Source: Nitrosotalea sp.
GTDB lineage: Archaea; Thermoproteota; Nitrososphaeria; Nitrososphaerales; Nitrosopumilaceae
DNA length: 64,000 bases
NCBI GenBank assembly: GCA_023251795.1
Contig: JAHEYD010000003.1
Location: forward strand, 1-64,000
Direction: 5' to 3'
The translations under genes were made by a program, and so were the position numbers. Below, piece after piece: positions 1 through 8,275 of this stretch (its first letter is position 1; each line of letters begins with the position of its first letter). The notes under the pieces are model-generated. The model made no database searches, had not been told where the DNA came from, and was given only the letters and a program-made list of their open reading frames with translations.

Positions 1-7
1 AGGAAAG

Positions 8-370
8 GTGAGAGATCCATATAAATTTAGTATGGAAAATGCGCTTGAGGACTTGCGCAATGGGGTTGGTCGAGGAGCCGATGAGGTTTGGATTAGAGTT
101 CCAACGCAAGGGTCTCTAAGCATAGACACGAACCGTGTACAATTTACTGTAGACCCACGATTTATTGGTTTAGAGATTGTTGAGTTAACTGGTAGAAAAA
201 TCGCGGATTGGTGTTTGCGGGAATTGGAATCTAAGAAATTGGAGCAATTAGAAGAGAGGGAAATTCACAAATCAAGAGAGTTTGGACTTCTATCCACCAT
301 TCGAACTCTTCAAGCAAGAATTCGTAGAATAGAACAAGTGTATCGAATAAAATGGAGGGAAAATGAGTGA
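8..370 (+). CDS. Hypothetical protein, possibly partial at the window edge
   Basis: I do not recognise this 120-residue protein. It opens with a GTG at position 8 that lies too close to the upstream AGGA for a normal ribosome binding site, and the frame is open to the window edge, so the true start may be outside or at the ATG at 32. The last 50 residues are rich in Glu, Lys and Arg and probably form a helix or coiled coil. It overlaps the next gene by 8 bases, consistent with co-translation. Confidence 0.55.
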   Translation: MRDPYKFSMENALEDLRNGVGRGADEVWIRVPTQGSLSIDTNRVQFTVDPRFIGLEIVELTGRKIADWCLRELESKKLEQLEEREIHKSREFGLLSTIRTLQARIRRIEQVYRIKWRENE

Positions 371-1196
371 CCCAAGATACGCCCACCAATATCACCCACG
401 CCGCAAAGATGGACATTGTAAATTTATAGTCGGCGGTGAACATTGTGGGCTGATGGAAGATGCAGAAGTCCATAAAAATTGGTTACGAAAAGATCAGGAG
501 AAGGAAGAAGAAGCACGTTGGTTACGAGAAGAGACGCTTGAGGAAAAAGAAGCGTATGACGAACCAAGCATTACCAAATTTCTTCCCGGAATGGTTGTTG
601 GGTGGTCCATTCTTTACGTAGTTTTAATCATCCTTTGGGTTGTAGGTTTCATCATTGTACCAATTTTGGCAATAACAAAATCGTGGAAGCTTGATTATAG
701 ATTTGGTAGAGTTGTATATGTGTGGAAGTATAAATGGGCTCATTTATGGGGGGAAGATGAGTTTGGTTTGACTGGCCCGACGGAAGCTTCAACCCCAAAC
801 GCTCAACGTTGGTGCGATAAGGCAAAGAATTGGTCGAAAGTACACAGGGCTATTTCGTGGTGTCTTAGGAACCCTGTCGGGAATGAAAGATTCTCAAAAC
901 TTGGTGTTTATCTAGACAGCAGTAAGATGGAGTGGATTGGAAATTGCGGTGAATTACCGCTTGACCCAACCGGTAATAATCCAAGAAATACGGGAAACCC
1001 TTGGACTTCATGGAAAATACAGGGCAACAGGAGTTGGTGGATAATTGCTAAACAGGGGTGGTGGAGGGTGGGATTTTGGAGAATTTCACCGGAAGGTACT
1101 ACTTCTAGATTTGGGACAAAGATTTTTCCGGGTTATACTAGAGATATTGACCGTTTGCAGGGACTTATTTGCCTACAGCCATGGAGAAGATTATAG
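363..1196 (+). CDS. Membrane protein with N-terminal Cys/His motif
   Basis: A 277-residue protein of unknown function. The first 35 residues carry His and Cys pairs (HCKF, EHCG) that could bind zinc, followed by a charged Glu/Lys stretch. A strongly hydrophobic double segment around residues 75-105 should be one hairpin or a long membrane helix. The C-terminal half is Trp-rich and has an RNPxGN motif near residue 170, a feature I associate with small phage membrane proteins of unknown role. It ends just before a strong terminator, so it is the last gene of its transcription unit. Confidence 0.65.
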   Translation: MSDPRYAHQYHPRRKDGHCKFIVGGEHCGLMEDAEVHKNWLRKDQEKEEEARWLREETLEEKEAYDEPSITKFLPGMVVGWSILYVVLIILWVVGFIIVPILAITKSWKLDYRFGRVVYVWKYKWAHLWGEDEFGLTGPTEASTPNAQRWCDKAKNWSKVHRAISWCLRNPVGNERFSKLGVYLDSSKMEWIGNCGELPLDPTGNNPRNTGNPWTSWKIQGNRSWWIIAKQGWWRVGFWRISPEGTTSRFGTKIFPGYTRDIDRLQGLICLQPWRRL

Positions 1197-1253
1197 AAAT
1201 ATTACTGGCGGAGTAAGAAAATGGCGGTCCCTCTGGATCGCTCTCTCCGCCAC

Positions 1254-1286
1254 AGGAGGGGCGGTACTTCCGCCCCTCCTCTTTTT
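1254..1286 (+). terminator. Intrinsic terminator
   Basis: A perfect 11-bp GC-rich stem (AGGAGGGGCGG / CCGCCCCTCCT) with a five-base TACTT loop is followed by CTTTTT. It sits in the 100-base gap after the gene ending at 1196. Upstream, GGCGGAG (1207) and CTCCGCC (1245) could form a second, larger hairpin. Confidence 0.9.
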
Positions 1287-1299
1287 CGGAAGGTGAGAA

Positions 1300-1647
1300 A
1301 TGACTTCGATATTTAAAATAGCTGTCCCGGAAGCATTTGATTATAACACCAATAGTTATTGCGACGATTGGATAAACGATGTTGTGCTTTCCGCAATAAA
1401 GATGGAATTACTCTGTAGATACCGAAGAAAGTTTACTGAAGTGAGATCCGTAGTAGCTGAGATCATGAAAACTACTCAAGGGAATAAAGCAATAATTTTT
1501 AGGGTAGACGGGAATGATCTACCAGATATGGATGCTCTTTTCAGGGATGCTAGAAGTATATTGACTGACCACGCAGATTTTATATCAAGAACACCCACTT
1601 TTCAAGAAAGTAATTCAATGAGAGATTTTTCTGAGGAGAAAATATAA
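1300..1647 (+). CDS. Hypothetical protein
   Basis: A 115-residue protein I do not recognise. The start has a good ribosome binding site (GGAAGGTGAGAA before ATG) immediately downstream of the terminator at 1254-1286, so it opens a new unit or is reached by read-through. It is mixed alpha/beta in character with no clear motif. Its stop overlaps the next start. Confidence 0.6.
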   Translation: MTSIFKIAVPEAFDYNTNSYCDDWINDVVLSAIKMELLCRYRRKFTEVRSVVAEIMKTTQGNKAIIFRVDGNDLPDMDALFRDARSILTDHADFISRTPTFQESNSMRDFSEEKI

Positions 1648-2027
1648 TGCCTTTAGACAAGAAATTCACAGTGTCATTACAGACAGCGTTGGTGAAGTCT
1701 ACTTCGACTTCAAGGAAGACTTTAGACCCGTTGCAGGTATCAGTACCGTCATTGTTGCTCGAAACTTCAAATACGTTTGGGGTAGCCAACGATAACACAC
1801 CGGTTAGTATTCCTTTTGGTGGAATAACTATTGCGAAAGTTGTGCAATTGATTTCTGATGAAGAAGTTACAGTGAAATTTAATGGCGATACCACAGGAAT
1901 AACTTTTGGTGGTGAAGATGATGGCGGTGTTCTTGAAATTATTGGAGCATCAATATCGTCCATGACCGTTCAAAACAACGGTGCTGATGAAGCTACGTTC
2001 GCATTTTATCTGGCGGGTGCAGAATGA
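1647..2027 (+). CDS. Hypothetical beta-rich protein, virion-like composition
   Basis: This 126-residue protein is rich in Thr, Ser, Val and Gly and poor in Cys and Trp, the composition of a small beta-sandwich structural protein. It has no signal peptide or membrane segment. The start overlaps the preceding stop by one base. A minor virion or decoration role is possible from composition only; no family is recognised. Confidence 0.55.
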   Translation: MPLDKKFTVSLQTALVKSTSTSRKTLDPLQVSVPSLLLETSNTFGVANDNTPVSIPFGGITIAKVVQLISDEEVTVKFNGDTTGITFGGEDDGGVLEIIGASISSMTVQNNGADEATFAFYLAGAE

Positions 2028-2221
2028 TGGACGATATTGATATAGAGGTTTCTGGTCCGGATCATGATTCCGAATACCACCGACCAAAGAGATTGCCGAT
2101 GATTTCGGTGGATGGTTGGCGCTGCCCGTATTGTGGGACAGTATATTCCCCAAATACCTCGTCATGCTCAAAGTGTTCCAAGAGAGAATCTAATACTAAC
2201 CACAAGAGATTGGACGATTGA
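2024..2221 (+). CDS. Zinc-ribbon protein, paralogue of the gene at 28010
   Basis: A 65-residue protein with an acidic N-terminus and a treble-clef or rubredoxin-type zinc ribbon: WRCPYCGTVYSP then CSKC (residues about 32-51). The same framework, WVCPKCGKVYSP with a second CxxC pair, is present in the small protein at 28010-28216, so the two are paralogues 26 kb apart. ATG 2024 and ATG 2027 are both possible starts. It overlaps its upstream neighbour by four bases. Confidence 0.7.
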   Translation: MMDDIDIEVSGPDHDSEYHRPKRLPMISVDGWRCPYCGTVYSPNTSSCSKCSKRESNTNHKRLDD

Positions 2222-2226
2222 AAATA

Positions 2227-2403
2227 ATGAACTCAGATCCGTGTGATTGGACTATGGAGAAGGGTGTGTTAATGCCCTTGCTGATGAGATTTGCACCGGA
2301 GAGAAAATTGATAAATGGTGTTTGGAAAATAGCTGAGAAGAAAACGAAGAAGAATCTTCTTTCTTTAATATTTGGAGATAAAAATGGCGAAGCCGAAAGT
2401 TAA
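2227..2403 (+). CDS. Small hypothetical protein
   Basis: A 58-residue basic protein from ATG 2227; a TTG at 2218 in the same frame is a less likely start. No family recognised. It ends inside the following gene, which begins at 2384 in another frame with a clearer ribosome binding site. Confidence 0.4.
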   Translation: MNSDPCDWTMEKGVLMPLLMRFAPERKLINGVWKIAEKKTKKNLLSLIFGDKNGEAES

Positions 2404-2638
2404 TAAAACAGATTTGATAGAAGGTTTGAAATCAATTATACTGGATGGTATTGAAAATTCATCTGGTGGTGAGTGGTTGACCGAGGATGGTATGGCCGTT
2501 ATTGAAATAGTTGATGTTATGGACCACGGCGTAATTATGGATATTAGGTTGGAAATAAAATCAGGCGGCGACGACGATGAGGAAGTTGAAGCCAACACCA
2601 CAAAGAAAAAAGTAACGATTGAATTCAGTGTAAATTAA
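2384..2638 (+). CDS. Small hypothetical protein, acidic tail
   Basis: An 84-residue protein. I place the start at ATG 2384 because TTTGGAGATAAAA precedes it, rather than at the TTG at 2372. The middle is amphipathic and hydrophobic and is followed by a GGDDDEE acidic stretch. Function unknown. Confidence 0.6.
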   Translation: MAKPKVNKTDLIEGLKSIILDGIENSSGGEWLTEDGMAVIEIVDVMDHGVIMDIRLEIKSGGDDDEEVEANTTKKKVTIEFSVN

Positions 2639-2639
2639 T

Positions 2640-3002
2640 ATGAAGCTTGTCTACGTAGCTGGTCCTTATAGGGCACCGACACAAGAGCAAATAGACAAGA
2701 ACATACAAAACGCAATACTTAGAGCACGTGATGTTTTGTTGGCGGGCAACCTCCCGGTGACCCCGCATCTTTTGTCAATTGGAAATACTACATCGCTTAC
2801 AGGATCATTCGAAACCACCGATCAAGTGTGGCGAGAAGGTCTTATTTTATTAGTTGAAAGATGCGACGAAGTTTGGCTTTTTGATGGTTGGGAAAAATCG
2901 AACGGTACTCTCGCTGAAGTCCGGAAGGCTTTCGAACACCGGATTCCAGTTATCTTACCAAGTGGTGAGGTCTTGAGAGATTTGAAAGAAAGAGATATAT
3001 GA
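2640..3002 (+). CDS. DUF4406 / nucleoside 2-deoxyribosyltransferase-like protein
   Basis: A 120-residue Rossmann-like protein that begins with the diagnostic VYVAGPYRAPT motif. It later has a CDEVWLFDGWEKSNGT stretch and a helical AEVRKAFEH segment, all typical of the DUF4406 branch of the nucleoside 2-deoxyribosyltransferase superfamily. These proteins bind nucleosides or nucleotides. Many phage members are thought to act in nucleotide salvage or base modification, but the substrate cannot be read from sequence. The ATG lies directly behind the previous gene, and the stop overlaps the metallophosphoesterase start by four bases. Confidence 0.85.
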   Translation: MKLVYVAGPYRAPTQEQIDKNIQNAILRARDVLLAGNLPVTPHLLSIGNTTSLTGSFETTDQVWREGLILLVERCDEVWLFDGWEKSNGTLAEVRKAFEHRIPVILPSGEVLRDLKERDI

Positions 3003-3886
3003 ATACACCGAAAAGAATTCTTTTTGTAGGGGATTTACACACCGGAGGTCATCATTCAGTATTACCAAGAAAAAGATTACCAGAATTCCCAGAATTTCCG
3101 GGTATAAGGTATCTGAACGATTGTTGGGATAATGCAGTGTTTAACCTCCCGGAAATGGTAGACATAACATTTTTCATGGGAGATTTAGTAGAAGGAACGA
3201 ATAGAAAAGCAGAAGGTACAGGATTATTCAGCACTAAATTGAGTGATCAAGTAGAATCAGCAATTGAACTGTTAGCACCAATCGCAGCAAGATCGAAAAC
3301 TGTATTTCGAGTTAAGGGTACTGATTACCACGATTCTGTTCATAACCCATTGCTTGCTTTGGATATTGAACTCGGGGTCAGGAAGGCCCGTCAAGTGTTC
3401 GACGTTGATTTAGGTTCTGGTATCTTGAACGTAGCGCATCACCCTAGCGGTGGCGGTGCTCTTTACCTTGGAACCAAGTTGGATAAAGAACAGAGGCTAG
3501 CTGGATTAGCGGCATTAGCGAAGAAAGTCCCCCACGCTCGTTGGATTTTTAGAGCACACCTTCATAATTTTGCTCATTTCATTACTCCGATGAGGGAAGT
3601 CATATTGACTCCGTGTTGGAAGCTTCCTGATGCATATTCTGTTAAGGGTAACTATTTCGGATGGCAACCTGATATTGGCATGGTTCTAATGGAAGAGGAT
3701 GAGAGGTCACTTTCTGGGTTTAGAGTTGTCCCAATATTGTATGATCTTCCTCAGCCAAGAGTTATAACACAGGAAGAGCTTGATGGTACTATGATTGACT
3801 ATGTTGATGTTTTTGATAAACCACTTGAAGGTTTTGTTGAATTACCGGAAGAGAGTGAAGAAGGGGGAACAGGTGACGAAGACTAA
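2999..3886 (+). CDS. Calcineurin-like metallophosphoesterase
   Basis: A 295-residue cytoplasmic protein with the metal-binding motifs of calcineurin-like phosphoesterases in order: GDLHTGG near residue 12, MGDLVEG near 60, KGTDYHD near 107 (replacing the usual GNHE/D), and a late HLHNF (HxH type) near 188. Phage relatives are usually annotated as phosphoesterases or DNA repair exonucleases; the substrate here is unknown. The C-terminus is acidic (EESEEGG). The ribosome binding site of the next gene lies within its last 25 bases. Confidence 0.85.
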   Translation: MNTPKRILFVGDLHTGGHHSVLPRKRLPEFPEFPGIRYLNDCWDNAVFNLPEMVDITFFMGDLVEGTNRKAEGTGLFSTKLSDQVESAIELLAPIAARSKTVFRVKGTDYHDSVHNPLLALDIELGVRKARQVFDVDLGSGILNVAHHPSGGGALYLGTKLDKEQRLAGLAALAKKVPHARWIFRAHLHNFAHFITPMREVILTPCWKLPDAYSVKGNYFGWQPDIGMVLMEEDERSLSGFRVVPILYDLPQPRVITQEELDGTMIDYVDVFDKPLEGFVELPEESEEGGTGDED

Positions 3887-4214
3887 ACCAGTACCACCTA
3901 CTATTGAGGATATAGAGTCTGATTATGAATTATTCAGAAGATTAGGAGTCAAGGAAGAAAATCTTGCTAAAATGGATATGGCCAAAGCTGTGATGGATAC
4001 ATATCTGAAAAGAATAAAAGAAACCGGGAACCTAGTTTCTACTGACCAAATAGCCAAGATTCTTCATGTTAGTGCTGGTACTATAAAGAAACATTGTGAG
4101 GCGTTCGTTGAAAAAGGTATGATGTTGGTCAAAATAAACCCAACGAATGGCAAGAATTGTTATGTACCGGCAATAAAGCCGGATGATAAAGGAACGTACA
4201 CATACGGGTATTAA
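3873..4214 (+). CDS. Winged helix-turn-helix protein
   Basis: A 113-residue protein. I choose GTG 3873 as start because AAGGGGGAACAG lies directly upstream inside the end of the metallophosphoesterase gene; an upstream in-frame ATG at 3795 lacks such a site. Residues about 48-95 form a helix-turn-helix (STDQIAKILHVSAGTIKKH) followed by a wing-like strand pair. It is likely a DNA-binding regulator or a small DNA-processing accessory factor; no target is evident. Confidence 0.75.
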   Translation: MTKTKPVPPTIEDIESDYELFRRLGVKEENLAKMDMAKAVMDTYLKRIKETGNLVSTDQIAKILHVSAGTIKKHCEAFVEKGMMLVKINPTNGKNCYVPAIKPDDKGTYTYGY

Positions 4215-4216
4215 AA

Positions 4217-4645
4217 ATGATAGTCGAGAGAATAGAGGATAACATATACAACCGAAAGGTTTGGTTGATTATAGCTGACCGCAAGGAATTCAGTGCTCAT
4301 ATGGCTGGTGTGACCAAGAAGAAAGTTTATAGGGTCGGTAAGGACCAAGTTGGCGGTATGTATTCTGTTAAAACTCAAAGTGAAATCGACCCGTCAGTAA
4401 TGACTAGGCATTGGTATATATGGTTGACCCGGTTCGACAACAAAATATACGATATTGGTTCCTTAGTACACGAATGCTTCCATTGTGCAACAAACATTCT
4501 TGAAGACTTGGGGGTTGACACCAGTGACGCCGAAGGCTCTGAATCTTTAGCATATTATTTGGATTTCTTAGTTAGGGAATCATTATCAAGAATTATTTCC
4601 AATAAAGGAAGTATTGAGATATTACCAGATACTAAGGCTGGATAG
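4217..4645 (+). CDS. Putative zinc metallopeptidase-like protein (HExxH)
   Basis: A 142-residue protein. The central VHECFHCATN carries an HExxH zincin motif, followed about 20 residues later by a Glu-containing helix (SESLAYYLDFL), the spacing of a minimal zinc peptidase. Small proteins with this layout are common in phages without an assigned substrate. There is no signal peptide, so it should act in the cytoplasm or in the virion. The stop codon is six bases before the following multidomain gene. Confidence 0.7.
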   Translation: MIVERIEDNIYNRKVWLIIADRKEFSAHMAGVTKKKVYRVGKDQVGGMYSVKTQSEIDPSVMTRHWYIWLTRFDNKIYDIGSLVHECFHCATNILEDLGVDTSDAEGSESLAYYLDFLVRESLSRIISNKGSIEILPDTKAG

Positions 4646-4650
4646 GGCGG

Positions 4651-6207
4651 ATGGATATATTCTACAATACCAAGAACGGGAAGACCGTAGACATTCGTCC
4701 ATATACCCATGGAGAATTTGCAATATCTATGAGGTCCCACGAATTGGGGTTCGACGGTTCCGGTCTTGGATTTGGTGAAGCAATTAATACGGCTCTTGGT
4801 CTTGGATGGGCTACTGTTCATGAGTACCAGCCAACAAGTCTGAGCATAGAATTCCCACCTGAAATAACAGAACAAAAGACGGTTGATTGTTTGTATGACA
4901 TAGTGACTAAGTATTACAATCATTGTTCTGGTAACACTAAGATTTTTGTTTATTCTGGTAGATCTTCCAGATTTGACTTTTCAACAACTGTCGGTGCAGT
5001 GAAATCAGGAACATTTGAATTAATCAGTGAATCGGTTGTATATTCGGATGAGTTTTGGTATGATATAAAAAACAGTAAGGTGATACCAGCGCCATACGGT
5101 CATGAAGAATTGGTGATAAATAACCCTGATTTATTCAGAATTGACCCCGAAATGATGAATGCCCCAAAAAAAGACGCATTAAGAAATGGTTTTATTAGGG
5201 TCGCTAGATATGGTAATTCCACATTTATAGAGGCATATCGAGTTGACCGGAAAACCAAGGATGCTTTATCAGATGTGGCTGAATACTTAATGAAACGTGG
5301 CGTAAGCCAAAAAAGCGAAGTAGTTGTTTCAGAATTCAGTATCGGAGGGATGGAGCATTACGGAACGATGGAAAAGATGAGATCGACCGAATTGTTTGAA
5401 GATGCCCCACCATCCTTCGGTATGAACAGGGATAGCATGCCTCAAATCAAGGACATTGGGCTGTTCACTGATTTTCTCAAGAAAAATAGCATAAAGTTTG
5501 GATTTGTCTCGGTCCCATCTAATTTACTCTTGGGTACGCAAGTAGAGATAGACCAAGATAAAGCTATGGATATGACTGACGCTTATGGTTCCATAGTAAT
5601 AACTAAGGACATGCAAGTGTTCGACGGGCATCATCGTTGGACTTTTAACTACAACAACCAAGAAGCTTCTGATTGTTTGAAGGTTGACTTGCCATTTAGT
5701 GAACTTATGGTTATGGCTAAGAAATTTGAACAAGATAATTTAATGGAAGAATTAAGCGAAAATCTTTCGATGTTTCACGTAATGAGAAAGAGTGTTGGTA
5801 AAATAGAATTCTCATCATTATTGAACGAAGCGTTTGGTATTGGTGATTTAGCTTATTGGTACCACCCATCGAGTGGACGATGGATTGAAGTTCCCGATGG
5901 GTGGGTACATGACGAGTATGTGGCGACCCATCAATCAACTTTCGGGTTAGGTGGTATTAAATTCGACCCACTAAAATCTGAGGTAGATTTTGAAGCTTTG
6001 GCCCTACGAAATGGTTGGGTAAAAATTCATAATTGGACTGATGGTTTGTCGTTAACTTTTGGAAATAAATCAAAGAATTCTATAGTTGATATTTGTTATG
6101 ATGTTGTAAAAGAGTTCAAGGTACAAAATTCGAAAAGGCTTATGATAGACTCCCCGTCTGTCGATTATGCAGGGACCATTCAGGGTTTCCTCGGTTTTGA
6201 AGCATAA
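4651..6207 (+). CDS. Multidomain protein: three repeated domains plus ParB-like domain, with putative cleavage sites between them
   Basis: This 518-residue protein resolves into four blocks. Residues 1-127, about 130-250 and about 394-518 are divergent copies of one domain (Trp/Phe-Tyr opening strand, a mid His, a GW/GF-V-R/K strand), the same family as the WISPSGK domains of the 2275-residue protein. Residues 251-393 are a ParB/sulfiredoxin-like domain with ITKDMQVFDGHHRW. Each boundary carries an [L/I]-x-E peptide: ISE127|S, LFE250|D and LNE393|A. Known ParB-like folds include nucleases and CTPases; activity here is unknown. I infer a head-packaged polyprotein. A promoter lies immediately downstream. 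Confidence 0.75.
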   Translation: MDIFYNTKNGKTVDIRPYTHGEFAISMRSHELGFDGSGLGFGEAINTALGLGWATVHEYQPTSLSIEFPPEITEQKTVDCLYDIVTKYYNHCSGNTKIFVYSGRSSRFDFSTTVGAVKSGTFELISESVVYSDEFWYDIKNSKVIPAPYGHEELVINNPDLFRIDPEMMNAPKKDALRNGFIRVARYGNSTFIEAYRVDRKTKDALSDVAEYLMKRGVSQKSEVVVSEFSIGGMEHYGTMEKMRSTELFEDAPPSFGMNRDSMPQIKDIGLFTDFLKKNSIKFGFVSVPSNLLLGTQVEIDQDKAMDMTDAYGSIVITKDMQVFDGHHRWTFNYNNQEASDCLKVDLPFSELMVMAKKFEQDNLMEELSENLSMFHVMRKSVGKIEFSSLLNEAFGIGDLAYWYHPSSGRWIEVPDGWVHDEYVATHQSTFGLGGIKFDPLKSEVDFEALALRNGWVKIHNWTDGLSLTFGNKSKNSIVDICYDVVKEFKVQNSKRLMIDSPSVDYAGTIQGFLGFEA

Positions 6208-6211
6208 AATA

Positions 6212-6242
6212 TTGACACATAATTAATGTTTTCTGTTATAAT
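6212..6242 (+). promoter_or_regulatory. Sigma70-type promoter
   Basis: Consensus TTGACA at 6212-6217 and consensus TATAAT at 6237-6242, preceded by TG one base upstream (extended -10, TGTTATAAT). The 19-bp spacer is longer than the usual 17. It lies in the short gap after the gene ending at 6207 and should drive the small-gene cassette starting at 6293 using the host RNA polymerase. Confidence 0.85.
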
Positions 6243-6292
6243 ATCCACCGGTAGGAGCGATGGTAAACTTATTGTGTCGAATTGAGGGAAAA

Positions 6293-6508
6293 ATGAACTG
6301 GATTAAACTGAGTGTTGGGTACATAAACCTTGATTTAGTGACGTGCGTACACATTACCAGCCGTTATCCTAATAGGATCGTTGTTGATATCAGATATATT
6401 AATGACGACGATAACTCTCATACTTTTACGGATGATGATGCCAAAGCCATAGTAAGTTTCCTTGATAGGGTTAAACTTTCTAGGGTAGAGTGGAGTGGTG
6501 ATACATGA
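6293..6508 (+). CDS. Small hypothetical protein
   Basis: A 71-residue protein and the first gene after the sigma70 promoter. I choose ATG 6293, preceded by TTGAGGGAAAA, over ATG 6260, whose AGGAG is only two bases away. The pattern MNWIKLSVGYINLDLVT followed by an acidic DDDNSHTF loop suggests a small beta-hairpin protein. Function unknown. Confidence 0.65.
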   Translation: MNWIKLSVGYINLDLVTCVHITSRYPNRIVVDIRYINDDDNSHTFTDDDAKAIVSFLDRVKLSRVEWSGDT

Positions 6509-6879
6509 TCAGAGATTGGGGAATATGGACGAATTCCGTATACAAGACTGCAAACGTAGAACTTGAAGAATGGCCCGTTTGGTTATTCTGTCTGAGTTGG
6601 CTGGCGGGACACTTAGACAGGAAGTGGATGTTCAAAATAGGACTCCCGAATTGGCCGAAGATTCGTTGGTTCAAGGACGAAGATCAGAAGTACACCCCTA
6701 AAGAGTGGCTAGGAACTTTCGGTGATTTGGTTTTCTATTACATTTCAAACCCACTAGAGACTTGGTGTTACGAACACCCGAAGCGGGTATCGAGAATGGT
6801 GGCAATCACTTACGATCAAGCGCTGGAAATTGACCCGTCAATTAAAGAATGGAACGACCGGCTAGACAGGAGTGAGTAA
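6505..6879 (+). CDS. Hypothetical Trp-rich protein
   Basis: A 124-residue protein with many Trp residues and a moderately hydrophobic segment (PVWLFCLSWLAGHL) that might touch a membrane. No family recognised. The start overlaps the previous stop (ATGA). Confidence 0.6.
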   Translation: MIRDWGIWTNSVYKTANVELEEWPVWLFCLSWLAGHLDRKWMFKIGLPNWPKIRWFKDEDQKYTPKEWLGTFGDLVFYYISNPLETWCYEHPKRVSRMVAITYDQALEIDPSIKEWNDRLDRSE

Positions 6880-6880
6880 T

Positions 6881-7171
6881 ATGAACACGAAGAAAGTGGT
6901 TTCCAAAAGTGGCCGTCTTTGGCATCTGGATTTCTATTGCCAATGGGTTGATCTTTTCAGGAAGTGTCATTGGTACGATTTCACCATCATCCATCTTGCT
7001 TTCGAGTTGTCCCCCTACAAATACAGCAACGAGGTAAGCATTGGTCTTCTTGGATTCGAATTTGTAATCACTCGTTGCGACGAGGATGAGGATGAAATCA
7101 AAGAGGGAGTCATGGATGTGGATGAAGGGGAATGGATTCGAAGCCATACTACTAGGGAAGGTGAGAAATGA
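6881..7171 (+). CDS. Hypothetical protein
   Basis: A 96-residue protein started at ATG 6881, which is served by AGGAGTGAGTAAT; a GTG at 6872 is in frame but lacks spacing. Aromatic N-terminal half, acidic centre (CDEDEDEIKEG). It resembles small phage proteins beginning with a WHLDFYCQW-like strand. Function unknown. Confidence 0.6.
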   Translation: MNTKKVVSKSGRLWHLDFYCQWVDLFRKCHWYDFTIIHLAFELSPYKYSNEVSIGLLGFEFVITRCDEDEDEIKEGVMDVDEGEWIRSHTTREGEK

Positions 7172-7599
7172 TTCTGTACACTTGTAGACATGGATCGATA
7201 GGATGGTGCCCAGAATGTGAGAAGCCGTCTGGATGGGTTCGCCTATTAGTTGAAAAGGATGTACGCATCCGCGCTCTGGAAGCTGCACTTAACGAGGCGC
7301 AAGGCGCCCTGAGTAGCGAATCTCTCCGGGCCGCACTACTTGAAATCAGTCTTAAGAAGTTGAGCGAGAAGGTAGAAAACGGGACCGCGCATCGTTGCTA
7401 CTGCAATGGCGACCACTCCAAGTTCATCGGCGGTGACTGTTGTATCTGCGTGAATGAGAGCCCGAAGTACAAGAAGGCTCTAGCTAAACTGAAGGCGGCG
7501 CAGAAGGTTATTAGGAAATACGAAGCTGCGAAGCTCGGGCTCAGGCCGGTGTGGACTGCAGAAGATCAAACCGCCATCCGTGCGGCAATGGAGAATTAA
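7168..7599 (+). CDS. Cys-rich coiled-coil protein
   Basis: A 143-residue protein. The N-terminus has CRHG and CPEC, and the middle has CYCNGDH and CCIC, enough for one or two zinc sites. Between and after them lie Ala/Glu/Leu-rich helices (about 32-70 and 112-140) likely to form coiled coil. It is visibly more GC-rich than the genes around it, which suggests separate acquisition. Function unknown. Confidence 0.65.
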   Translation: MILYTCRHGSIGWCPECEKPSGWVRLLVEKDVRIRALEAALNEAQGALSSESLRAALLEISLKKLSEKVENGTAHRCYCNGDHSKFIGGDCCICVNESPKYKKALAKLKAAQKVIRKYEAAKLGLRPVWTAEDQTAIRAAMEN

Positions 7600-7600
7600 G

Positions 7601-7987
7601 ATGAAAATTATTAGGTATTTGGTACGATGTGATCGTTGTGATTGGATCGGTGTTATCCGAGAAGACAACCCCGACAACATAGAGAAGATGGCGTGCCCGG
7701 CTTGTGGTGGTGAGTCATTTGGCGGGTGGTACAAATCTAAAGAAGAGCCAAAACCGAAAGATGATTTATCGAAGTTATTGAAGAGATATGCACCGGACGA
7801 CATACCGGACGATGTACCAGTAATTCCTAGGCTTCCGGAGTGGCACTATCCCCCGACTGACCCAAACCCGGTGGTTTCGGTTTGCGGTGAATGTGGTCTT
7901 TGTATTCGTAGGGTTATGGGCTATGTTTGCGGAAACCCAAGATGCCCAACCGGTCTTGGTCCGATACTTTGTAGTTCACATTCATGA
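7601..7987 (+). CDS. Double zinc-ribbon protein
   Basis: A 128-residue protein started at ATG 7601 behind GGAGAATTAAG. A first ribbon uses CDRC (residue about 10) with CPACGG (about 33); a second uses CGECGLC with CGNPRC near the C-terminus. A proline-rich linker separates them. It is probably a nucleic-acid or protein-binding adaptor; no specific family is recognised. Confidence 0.65.
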   Translation: MKIIRYLVRCDRCDWIGVIREDNPDNIEKMACPACGGESFGGWYKSKEEPKPKDDLSKLLKRYAPDDIPDDVPVIPRLPEWHYPPTDPNPVVSVCGECGLCIRRVMGYVCGNPRCPTGLGPILCSSHS

Positions 7988-7997
7988 GGAGGATACA

Positions 7998-8264
7998 GTG
8001 AGCACCCCAATTAATGATTCTTTGGACATAAATTTTAATATTTCTGACAGCGAAAATTTTCCGTTAAATTGGGAAGATATTGTTGTCAAATCTGGCATAT
8101 ACAGAAACAACGTTAACAACGGGTATATAGCTGTTGTGAATCGTTCGACAATTCTTTTCGTTAATGAGGGTGGTGTGTTCTTGGCGTCGGATGGTTGGAA
8201 TTACGATAGGTACAGATTCCGTCGCGTTGTTGGTGATATTAGTATAATTATTCGTAGTAAATAA
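7998..8264 (+). CDS. Small protein, member of a three-gene paralogous family
   Basis: An 88-residue protein. GTG 7998 is chosen because GAGGAGG lies five bases upstream; the longer frame from 7887 would overlap the zinc-ribbon gene. The core (LNWEDIVVKSGIYRN, then a hydrophobic strand and a VNEGGVFL strand) matches the proteins at 8889 and 9187, so the three are paralogues. The shape suggests a small SH3-like beta barrel. Function unknown. Confidence 0.6.
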   Translation: MSTPINDSLDINFNISDSENFPLNWEDIVVKSGIYRNNVNNGYIAVVNRSTILFVNEGGVFLASDGWNYDRYRFRRVVGDISIIIRSK

Positions 8265-8275
8265 TAGGAGAGCGC

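Noticed and set aside
4217-4645. Calling the HExxH protein an anti-toxin or toxin peptidase
   Set aside because: Only the zincin motif is visible; no partner gene or family evidence supports a more specific name.
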